DNA from: Salpingoeca rosetta
Taxonomy: Eukaryota > Opisthokonta > Choanoflagellata > Craspedida > Salpingoecidae
Reading direction: 5' to 3'
DNA length: 11,051 bases
NCBI RefSeq assembly: GCF_000188695.1
Contig: NW_004754927.1
Span: 395,413-406,463, forward strand
The stretch's first letter is position 1; each line of letters opens with the position of its first letter. This document shows, piece by piece, positions 1 to 7,991 of this stretch. The notes under the pieces were generated by a model. That model had not been told where the DNA came from. It was given only the letters and a program-made list of their open reading frames with translations, and made no database searches. A program made the translations under genes and the position numbers.

Positions 1-105
1 CTTCTTGGGCTCCACAGGGTCAATGGCGGCTGCTTCTCGTGTGGCCTTGTCCACCAGCAAGTAGCCATAGTTGTCCGACAACAGCGGCACCACCACAGCC
101 TCCAT
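1..105 (-). CDS. HAGH: Glyoxalase II (hydroxyacylglutathione hydrolase), N-terminal fragment
   Basis: The minus strand from ATG at 105-103 gives 35 codons that stay open to the window edge. The peptide begins MEAVVVPLLSDNYGYLLVD and continues to REAAAIDPVEPKK, matching the first beta strands of metallo-beta-lactamase-fold glyoxalase II (human form: LPALTDNYMYLVID...EAAIVDPV). The family hydrolyses S-D-lactoylglutathione to D-lactate and glutathione, the second step of methylglyoxal detoxification, in cytosol or mitochondria. The metal-binding THxHxDH motif lies outside the window, so catalytic competence cannot be judged. An upstream in-frame ATG at 168-166 would add 21 residues with no basic residues, so it looks unlike a mitochondrial presequence; I prefer the ATG at 105, where homology starts. 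It is divergent from SF3B1. Confidence 0.85.
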   Translation of the reverse strand, partial: MEAVVVPLLSDNYGYLLVDKATREAAAIDPVEPKK

Positions 106-296
106 GTTGTGCGTTGTTGTTGGTTGATGATTGTGATTGATGACTGTGATTACGACATACGACAGCATAAAATGGTCTCAAAATGTATGTTTCGCACAAG
201 GTTTCCTGCCGAATGCGCATTTAGACGAGCGGTGTTCTGCATATCCACCGGTGAACACGACCGCGGCACACAAGACAACCAAACACCACCGCCACC
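106..296. promoter_or_regulatory. Divergent promoter and 5' UTRs, HAGH / SF3B1
   Basis: Only 191 bp separate the two start codons on opposite strands, so both promoters and 5' UTRs must lie here (or overlap the genes). The left half is T/G/A-rich and contains the octamer CATAAAAT at 166-173, a TATA-like element on the plus strand. The right half is an A/C-rich leader with few T, typical of a 5' UTR, ending in GCCACC before the SF3B1 ATG. No transcription start can be fixed from sequence alone. Confidence 0.6.
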
Positions 297-328
297 ATGT
301 CGTCCATCGCCAAGACTCGTGATGGTGA

Positions 329-367
<39 letters not shown>

Positions 368-1205
368 GCGAACGTGCGCTGCTTCCCTCTTGCCTTGTCT
401 CTGGGCTTGTCTCTTGCCTTTTCTCTTGCCTTGGTTTGAAAGCGGCTCTCTTGCCCATGGGTTTTGTTCGTTGTACACTGTGGCGTAGCCAAACCTCGTG
501 TCTTGGTTCTTGTGTGCTGTGCTCGCCAGACACAATCACGTCGCTTGTCACACACCTCACATGTCACAACTCCCACACAACCACAACCACACGAACACAC
601 ACCCACACATAACAACAACGCACAACAACGCACAACAACCACCTGCCGCCATGGCCATGCTCACCACCACACCACCACCACCACCACCACCAGAAATCGA
701 GGATGAGGTTGCGCGGATGCAAGCCAGCCGCGCCCAAGCCGCGCAGAGCGCTGACAATGCCAACCGCGTGAGCATGGCCTCCGCAGGTGGCTACGACGGC
801 GATGTGGCAGGGTCGCAGAGCTTTGCCACATCCATCTCCACCATGGACGAGGATGCCGACGACGACGACGCGTCCAACTTTGAACGCGCCAGCAGATCCA
901 CTGGCGCTGTGCAGCGGCTGGTGGACAGCGTTCGCCTGCAGGGCGAGGAGCAGGACCCCTTTGCTGACAGCAAGAAGAAGACCATCCGCGACCGCGAGTC
1001 CGACTACCAGCTGCAGCGCTTCAACCGCATGATCTCGCCCGAGCGCGCAGACCCGTTTGCTGCCGACGCAACCCCACGCCCGCACGACCGCACATACGCA
1101 GACGTCATGCAGGACTCCATGGTTGAGAACGAGCAGAAGCTTGTCATGCGCAAGATCCAACAGAAGCAGCGCGAGGAAGAAGAGAAGAAGAAGGAAGAAG
1201 AACAG

Positions 1206-1240
<35 letters not shown>

Positions 1241-4200
1241 ACGACAGGAAGCTCAGAAAGAGCAGCCGCAGGCAACGCCCGATTCCGGCGTGACCACCGC
1301 GTCGACGTCCTCCGGTACAGGCATGGCGTCGCGATGGGATGCAACGCCTGTGCGGCCCGAGAGTGGCAGCGGCGCGGGCGCGTCCCGGTGGGATGACGAG
1401 GGCACTCCTGCACGCAAGAAGTCGCGGTGGGACCAGACGCCAGCCGCTGCCGGCACGGGTCGCCGCAGGAGCAGGTGGGACGAGACGCCAAAGGACGCCA
1501 TGGGCGCAGCCACCGCCGCCACGCCAAATTTTGCTGCAATGAGCACGCCCATGGCCATGGGCATGGCCACGCCAACGCCGGGCCAGATGGGGGCGATGAC
1601 CCCCGACCAGCGGCAGCGCGTGCGGTGGGAGAAGGACATGGACGAGCGCAACCGCCCGCTCTCCGATGAGGACCTCGACATGATGCTGCCGACAGAAGGG
1701 TTCAAGATCCTGGAGCCGCCGGCGTCGTACCAGCCCATCCGCACGCCGTCGCGGCGCATCTACTCGACGCCCACGCCCATGAGTGGCATGGCCGGGTTCA
1801 GCATCCCGCTGGAGGACAAGGCGGCCAAGGCAAGCGACCTGGGTCTGCCCACGCTCGCCGACGAGTCGCTGCCGTCGCTCAAGCCCGAGGACGAGGCCCA
1901 CTTTGCCAAGCTGATGCAGGACGTGGACGAGGGCCAGCTCGACGCCGACGCGCGCAAGGAGCGGGCGATTATGAAGCTGCTGCTGCGCATCAAGAACGGC
2001 ACGCCGCCCATGCGCAAGACGGCGCTGCGGCAGATCACAGACAAGGCGCGCGAGTTTGGGCCCGGCCCGCTGTTCAACCAGATTCTGCCACTGCTCATGT
2101 CGCCGTCACTGGAGGACCAGGAGCGCCACTTTCTGGTGAAGGTCATTGACCGCATCCTGTACAAGCTCGACGACCTGGTGCGCCCGTATGTGCACAAGAT
2201 CCTGGTGGTGATTGAGCCGCTGCTGATTGACGAGGACTACTATGCGCGCGTTGAGGGCCGCGAGATCATCTCCAACCTGGCAAAGGCCGCCGGCCTCGCC
2301 AGCATGATCTCCGTCATGCGTCCAGACATTGACAACGTGGATGAGTACGTGCGCAACATCACTGCGCGCGCGTTTGCGGTGGTGGCCTCTGCGCTCGGCA
2401 TTCCCTCGCTGCTGCCCTTCCTCAAGGCCGTGTGCCGGTCCAAGAAGTCGTGGCAGGCGCGCCACACGGGCATCAAGATTGTGCAGCAGATTGCGGTGCT
2501 CATGGGCTGTGCTGTGCTGCCGCACCTGCGCAACCTGGTCAAGATTGTGGAGCACGGCCTGCAGGACAACGAGCCCAAGGTCAAGACCATCACCGCGCTC
2601 GCCCTCGCTGCGCTGGCAGAGTCGGCTGCGCCGTACGGCATTGAGTCCTTTGATCAGGTCCTGCTGCCGCTGTACCACGGCATCAGCCAGCAGCGCTCCA
2701 AGGCCCTCGCCGCGTTTCTCAAGGCGATTGGCTTCATCATCCCACTCATGGACCCGGACGCAGCAAACTACTACACAAGGTCGGGTGGTGCCAGCAACGT
2801 TGGCTCCCGGGGCGGGGGGGAGGGCAGGTGATAGGGGGCGTTTGCGAGCTGTTGTGTGTGCGTGTGTGTGTGTGCGTGTGTGTGTGTGTGTGTTTGGTCG
2901 AGCGCGAGACCTCGTTCCTTGAGCCGTTTCATGGATTCTACTCTACTGTTGCTTTGTTTCTCACGCCCACTCCCCTCACCGTTTCGTGTGCTTTGGTCGT
3001 GCTGACCCAGGGAAGTGATGGGCGTTTTGATCCGAGAATTCCAATCCCCGGATGACGAGATGAAGAAGATTGTGCTTAAGGTACGGTCTTGTCGTGGTCT
3101 TGTTGTCGTTGTTGTTGACGTGTGGCACATGAGAACGTGTCGTCGTGTATGCGAGCACAGAGCGTCGCATGTGATGCCATTGCTATTGGAGGGCATGTCT
3201 TCGCGTCCTCACCTACACTCTTCCTGAGTCACACCAATCACCAATAATCACAAACCGTCACAATCGCACAAAATACTCACGGTTGTGGCCACCACCATCA
3301 CTCAACTTCTCCATCTCCGTCTCCCCCACCTTCATCCTCACCCAAACACAACACACTGGCGTGCAGGTTGTGAAGCAGTGTTGCGGAACCGACGGCGTGG
3401 ACGCCGCGTACATCCGGGACGAAATTCTGCCGCACTTTTTCAAGCATTTCTGGAACGTGCGCATGTCGCTGGACCGCCGCAACTACGCGCAGCTTGTGGA
3501 GACGACGGTGGAGCTGGCCAACAAGGTTGGCGCGCCTGAGATGGTGTCTCGCCTTGTCAACGACCTCAATGACGAGAACGAGGGCTATCGTAAGATGGTC
3601 GTCGACGCAATCGACAAGGTACGCTTGGATTCACCCTTCAGGGCGTGTTGTGTTGCTGTGTGTGTGTGGGGGGGGGGAGGGGAGGGGGATTGCTTGTTGC
3701 TTTTGTACTATCTTGTGATCTGTGCTCGTGGGTGCTGCATTTTATGCTTGGGCTCGGCACTGGCCACATTGATTGTCAGAATGACGGGCATCTCACCATG
3801 TTTGTTTGTCTCCTTGCTTGCTCTTCTTTCTGCGGTTGCTCCGTCTCTCTATGTCTCCATATCTGTGTCTGTCTCTGTCTGTCTGTCTGGCTGGCTGGCT
3901 GGCTGGCTGTCTGGCTGTCTGTCCGTCTATTTGTCTGGCTGTCTGGCTGTCTATCTCTGTCTGGCTGTCTGTGCAGATTCTGCGCAACCTTGGGGCGGCG
4001 GACATTGACAAGGAGCTTGAGCGGCAGCTGATGGAGAGCATGCTGTTTGCCTTCCAGGAGCAGACGACGGAGGACGATGTGCTCCTCAACGGCTTTGGCA
4101 GCGTCGTCAACGCTCTTGGGAAGCGCACGCGCGACTACCTCCCACAGATCTGCGGTACCATCCTCTGGCGCCTCAACAACAAATCTGCAAAGGTGCGTTG

Positions 4201-5925
4201 CTGTTAGTGCTTTGTTGCGTGCTTTGTTGCGTGCTTCTGCGTTCATGTGTTTCTGCTGCTTTACTTGTGTTGCGTTTGATACTGTTCTACTTGTGTGTTG
4301 CTGTGATGGTGCGATGGGCTGTGGTCCACGTTCAAGCTGCACGCTGCCGCGTTCGCCAGCATTTAATGTGTGATATGCCAATCCCCCGCCCCCAAACACA
4401 AAGCGACACCACATCTCACATGTGTCCACACATCGTGCGTCAGGTGCGCCAACAAGCGGCCGACCTCGTGTCGCGCATTGCGGTGGTGATGAACGACTGC
4501 GGAGAGATTAAGCTGATGAACAACCTGGGCGTTGTGCTGTACGAGTACCTTGGTGAAGAGTATCCAGAGGTGCTTGGCTCCATCCTTGGCGCCCTCAAGT
4601 CCCTCGTCAACGTCATTGGTGCGTAGCATCACGTGGTTGTGGTGTGTCTTGTACAGGCCTGTCATTTTACATTGTACATGTGCACGTGTGTGCGTGGGTT
4701 GTGTATTGTGTGCTTGCGTTGTGTATTGTGTGCTTGCGTGTGCTTGAGCGCTTTTGCGTGTTCTTGTGTGTTCTTGCGTGTGTTTGAGCGCTTGCGTGTG
4801 CTTGCGTGTGCTTGCGTGTGCTTGTGTGGGTCGTTGGAAGTGGACGGAAAAGTGGACGGAAGGTGGTGGACACATGTGTGCACATTGTGTCTCATCCAAT
4901 CCAAGCTCACCCTGTTGTGCATCACTCATGTTCTAACAACCCACCTCGCTCTTGGACTTGACACCACCACCACCACCACCACCACCGTTGCCACATCAGG
5001 TATGGAGCGCATGCAGCCGCCCGTGAAGGACCTGCTGCCGCGCCTGACGCCCATCCTGAAGAACAGGCACGAGAAGGTGCAGGAGAACTGCATTGACCTC
5101 GTGGGCCGCATTGCCGATCGCGGCCCCGAATACGTCTCTCCAAAGGAGTGGATGCGCATCTGCTTCGAGGTGCGTTCAATGTGTGCGTGTGTTTGGGTGT
5201 TTGTGTGTTTGTGTGTTTGTGTGCGTGTGCGCGTGTGTGGTAGTGTGTCGTCCTGTGTAGTGTTGCAGCTTGTAATGCGCGCGCGAACGTGAACGATGCA
5301 GTGTGTTCTTGCGAATGCGAATTCAATTATTTTTGCTCACACCGATACTTGCCCGTCGCGACGCGTGTGCGTTTCTGCTGCCTGCAGTTGCTGGAGTTGC
5401 TGAAGGCGCACAAGAAGGCAATTCGGCGCGCAACCGTCAACACGTTTGGCTACATTGCCAAGGCCATTGGCCCCCAGGATGTGCTGGCAACCCTGCTCAA
5501 CAACCTCAAAGTGCAGGAGCGACAGCTGCGCGTGTGCACAACTGTGGCCATCGCCATTGTTGCCGAGACGTGCTCCCCTTTTACCGTCCTCCCTGGTCTG
5601 ATGAACGAATACCGCGTCCCTGAGCTCAACGTGCAGGTGCGTGTGTGCATGTGCGTGTCTTTTCATTTGTGTACGTGTTTGCGTGTGCGTGCGTGTATGT
5701 TCATGCCTGTGCGTCCTTGTGTATGTGCGTGTCTTATTGTGTCTGACTGAAAACGTGCGCTCACCTACGAACAAACCCAATGTGCATGTGCATATGCATG
5801 TGCCTCTCTCTCACTCTCTCACTCTCACTCACTCACTCACTCTCTCTCACTCTCACTCTCTCTCTCACTCTCTCACTCTCACTCACTCACTCACTCACTC
5901 ACTCACTCACTCACTCACTCACTCA

Positions 5926-6012
<87 letters not shown>

Positions 6013-6981
6013 TCTCCCTCTCCATGTGATCGTTTACAGAATGGCGTGCTCAAGTCGCTGTCGTTCCTGTTTGAGTACATTGGTGAGATGGGCAAGGACT
6101 ACATCTATGCCGTCACACCGCTCCTGCAGGACGCCCTCATGGACCGCGACGCCGTGCACAGACAGGTGCGTTTGTTTCCTTGCATGTATGTGTGTGTGTG
6201 CGTGCGTGTGTGGGTGTATGTATGTGTGCGTGTGCGTGCGTGTATGTGTGTATGTGTGTGTGCGTGCGTGTGTGCATATGTGTGTGTGTGTATGAGTGCA
6301 TATGTGTGCATGCGTGTGCGTTGTACGCAGATGTGTGCGTGCGTGTCCGAGCCGTTTCGCCCTGAAGAGTTGCCACTTTGTCACATACTTGTTTGTTGTC
6401 GTTGGCTGCGTTTGAAACACGTGCCAATATCCTCACCTTGCCGCGACGCCGCTCACACCACCTCCATCATCACTGCATTGCAGACTGCTTGCACGGCCAT
6501 CAAGCACATGTCGCTCGGCGTGTATGGCTTTGGCAATGAGGATGCGCTCACGCATCTCCTCAACTTTGTCTGGCCCAACATCTTCGAGGTGTGTATGCGA
6601 CGTAGGCGCCGTGGTCACTGTTGTTTTTGTTGGTTGCCTTGTGGCTCACCTGTGTTCCAAAAACGTGATCGTTGTTTAGAAGTGCTTGTTTTGTCGACGA
6701 AACAGCGTCTGCGCATGCACACTGCAGCACCTTAATCATGTGACGACTGCGGGCGCTCACCCACACCTACCTGACACACATGGACGGTGGATGCTGTATT
6801 GTTTTGCGTGTGCACAGACGTCGCCGCACGTGATCAACGCTGTGATGGATGCAATTGGTGGCCTTCGCGTTGCGCTCGGCCCATCCCGCATCCTCTCATA
6901 CACACTCCAGGGCCTGTTTCACCCAGCAAGAAAGGTGTGAATGTGTGTGTGTGTGGTGTGTGTGGTGTGTGTGGTGTGTGT

Positions 6982-7064
<83 letters not shown>

Positions 7065-7335
7065 CAGTTGCGCATCATGACCCAGTTCGTGTGGACACGC
7101 AGCCCTGTCCGTCCCCCGTCGTCCCCCGTCTACACCCGTCCTGTTTCTGCTCCTCTCTTCTTCACTCACGTCCTCTCCCTTCATCCCCAACTTTTGGCAG
7201 GTGCGGCAAGTGTACTGGAAAATCTACAACACGCTCTACATTGGCTGCCAGGACGCCCTTGTTGCGTATTATCCCTCGTTTGATGACGAGAACAAGCGCT
7301 CATACCGCCGCCGCGAACTGGAATATGTCTTGTAG
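297..7335 (+). CDS. SF3B1: Splicing factor 3B subunit 1 (SF3B1/SAP155), complete, 12 coding exons
   Basis: Largest SF3B subunit of U2 snRNP; it clamps the U2/branch-site duplex in the nucleus. The spliced protein is 1242 residues (human 1304). Start: ATG 297 in a GCCACC context gives [15 protein letters not shown], aligning with human MAKIAKTHEDIEAQI. Order: acidic and [13 protein letters not shown] segment (to about 140); Lys/Glu-rich stretch and 13-Gln run (180-192); four RWD ligand motifs with Trp at 224, 242, 255 and 271; p14/SF3B6-binding segment around 321-370 ([13 protein letters not shown]); HEAT repeats from about 436 to the end, closing RRRELEYVL. Human cancer-hotspot positions E622, R625, H662, K666 and K700 correspond to E560, R563, H600, K604 and K638, all conserved. 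A longer frame starting at 498 translates intron 1 and is not the true N terminus. Confidence 0.98.
333..363 (+). repeat. (GT)n microsatellite, SF3B1 intron 1
   Basis: Uninterrupted GT run beginning eight bases after the intron 1 donor. Confidence 0.95.
662..693 (+). repeat. (CCA)n tract at SF3B1 intron 1 acceptor
   Basis: CCA/CAC trinucleotide repeat running directly into the acceptor CAG at 691-693. It replaces a normal uridine-rich polypyrimidine tract. Read as protein it gives the false polyproline of the frame that runs through intron 1. Confidence 0.9.
1203..1241 (+). repeat. CAG/CAA repeat encoding 13 glutamines in SF3B1
   Basis: Thirteen consecutive Gln codons (five CAG, then CAG and CAA mostly alternating) follow a Lys/Glu-rich coiled stretch. 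The run sits in the disordered N-terminal arm before the RWD motifs. The mixed codons suggest a tract that is partly protected from slippage. Confidence 0.95.
2853..2893 (+). repeat. (GT)n with GC interruptions, SF3B1 intron 2
   Basis: GT repeat interrupted by two CG steps, in the 5' half of the intron. Confidence 0.9.
3668..3688 (+). repeat. G-tract cluster, SF3B1 intron 4
   Basis: A run of ten G, then four and five G separated by single A. It lies about 50 bases inside the intron and could form intronic G-quadruplex or hnRNP-F/H-type sites (inference). Confidence 0.85.
3863..3974 (+). repeat. Degenerate (CTGT/CTGG)n array at SF3B1 intron 4 acceptor
   Basis: About 110 bp of CTGT and CTGG tetranucleotides with a few variants, ending at the acceptor CAG (3974-3976). 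The array itself supplies the pyrimidine-rich region upstream of exon 5. Confidence 0.92.
4675..4830 (+). repeat. Degenerate GT-rich minisatellite, SF3B1 intron 6
   Basis: Imperfect repeats of 10-14 bp built from GTGTGCTTGC and GTGTATT-like blocks fill the 5' half of the intron. Confidence 0.8.
4963..4986 (+). repeat. (CAC)n tract near SF3B1 intron 6 acceptor
   Basis: About eight CAC/ACC units end 13 bases before the acceptor AG (4998-4999). A TTCTAAC branch-site-like heptamer lies upstream at 4931-4937. Confidence 0.9.
5804..6023 (+). repeat. Compound CT / CACT / AC / TC microsatellite, SF3B1 intron 8
   Basis: About 220 bp in ordered blocks: mixed CTCTCACT, then (CACT)n to about 5928, then (AC)21 at 5929-5970, then (TC)19 at 5971-6008 and CCCTCTC. 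It ends 16 bases before the acceptor AG, so the TC block is the polypyrimidine tract of exon 9. Confidence 0.95.
6186..6330 (+). repeat. GT/GC/TATG-rich degenerate repeat, SF3B1 intron 9
   Basis: Alternating purine-pyrimidine sequence dominated by GTGTGT, GTGCGT and GTATGT, starting about 20 bases after the donor. Confidence 0.85.
6941..7061 (+). repeat. Long (TG)n microsatellite, SF3B1 intron 11
   Basis: Starts as repeated GTGTGTG-GTGTGTG units, then an uninterrupted GT run of 79 bases (6983-7061). It occupies nearly half of the intron just after the donor of exon 11. Confidence 0.96.
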
Positions 7336-7689
7336 ACGTCCGTGTGTGTATGCGTTGTGTGCACCTTTACATTCGGTGCAGGCGGTGGTTCACGTGGCGT
7401 CTTTTGTCAAGTTGTCACATCCCCTCCCTTCTTGATCTCCTTGCCCTTGTTTCTCCCTCTCTCGTGAAAGTGAATGAACCTACTTCCTCAAACATCGCGT
7501 TGGTAAAGCACGCACACGCGCACGCACACCCACACAAAAAGTCTCGTCCGCGTTGAAAGCCACCTTGAAGGGTTTAATCTGTACCGACATGAACCGTGCA
7601 GAAGGAACAACCAATCAACAACCACACAACCACCACCACACAGCCGCGCACATGGTTATGGTGGCGGTCTCACACATGCAACAGGCCGT
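7336..7689. other. Convergent intergenic region (3' UTRs of SF3B1 and RPS20)
   Basis: Lies between the SF3B1 stop (TAG 7333-7335) and the RPS20 stop on the other strand. It has a GT-rich start, a C/T-rich middle and a CA-rich tract at about 7509-7537. I see no AATAAA on the plus strand for SF3B1 and no coding frame with homology. Both 3' UTRs must be short or overlap. Confidence 0.7.
7573..7578 (-). terminator. Candidate ATTAAA polyadenylation signal for RPS20
   Basis: The plus-strand TTTAAT reads ATTAAA on the RPS20 strand, 112 bases past its stop codon. It is the commonest variant of AATAAA in animals, but a hexamer alone is weak evidence. Confidence 0.35.
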
Positions 7690-7959
7690 CTACGACGCAA
7701 TGGTGACCTCGAAGTTGACATCGGGGTCAATGTTGATGTGAGTGATGTCGCGCACGTGAGCGCTGGTCGCAACAAAGTCGATCAGGCGCTTGTGGATACG
7801 CAGAGAGTAGCGGTCCCAGGTCTTGGAACCCTCACCGCAAGGGGTCTTACGGGTCGTGATCTTGAGGTTCTGTGCACATCAAAAGTTACAGGCAGCACAA
7901 GCGGCAGGGGTGCCAAGGCGACAAAAGGCGTGAATTACATGGCCAAAGAATGTATGCAT

Positions 7960-7991
<32 letters not shown>

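Larger units (their letters stand above)
297..7335 (+). other. SF3B1: Exon-intron map of SF3B1
   Basis: Coding exons, placed by homology, reading frame and GT-AG borders: 297-324, 694-2779, 3011-3080, 3367-3618, 3977-4192, 4444-4618, 5000-5169, 5388-5636, 6040-6165, 6484-6588, 6818-6934, 7201-7335. Introns are 369, 231, 286, 358, 251, 381, 218, 403, 318, 229 and 266 bp. Phases are 1, 2, 0, 0, 0, 1, 0, 0, 0, 0, 0. Every junction restores the SF3B1 alignment without gaps, for example K|VVKQCCG at exon 3/4 and Q|NGVLKSL at 8/9. Donors in order: GTGAGT, GTCGGG, GTACGG, GTACGC, five GTGCGT, GTGTGT, GTGTGA. All acceptors end AG. Confidence 0.93.

Noticed and set aside
103..168. Upstream ATG at 168-166 as a mitochondrial leader for glyoxalase II
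   Set aside because: The extension (MLSYVVTIVNHNHQPTTTHN) has no Arg or Lys and would occupy a third of the 191-bp shared promoter; homology starts at the ATG at 105.
498..693. N-terminal extension of SF3B1 ([13 protein letters not shown]... to a Pro run) from the long frame 498-2831
   Set aside because: It is translated intron 1: repeat-driven His/Thr/Pro sequence with no match to SF3B1. A separate exon at 297-324 gives the conserved MSSIAKTRD start, with GTGAGT and CAG borders restoring the frame.
564..1901. 445-codon minus-strand open frame opposite SF3B1 exon 2
   Set aside because: An antisense shadow of GC-rich coding sequence; its Leu, Gly and Arg runs mirror the Gln, Pro and Glu codons of the real exon.
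5820..5970. CRISPR-like or telomere-like tandem array
   Set aside because: The units are simple 2-4 bp microsatellites without spacers, inside an intron of a eukaryotic gene.
5641..6735. 364-codon plus frame spanning SF3B1 introns 8-9 and exons 9-10
   Set aside because: It reads GT, CT and AC microsatellites as Cys/Val, Leu/Ser and Thr/His repeats; homology is confined to the two exons and frames break at the splice borders.
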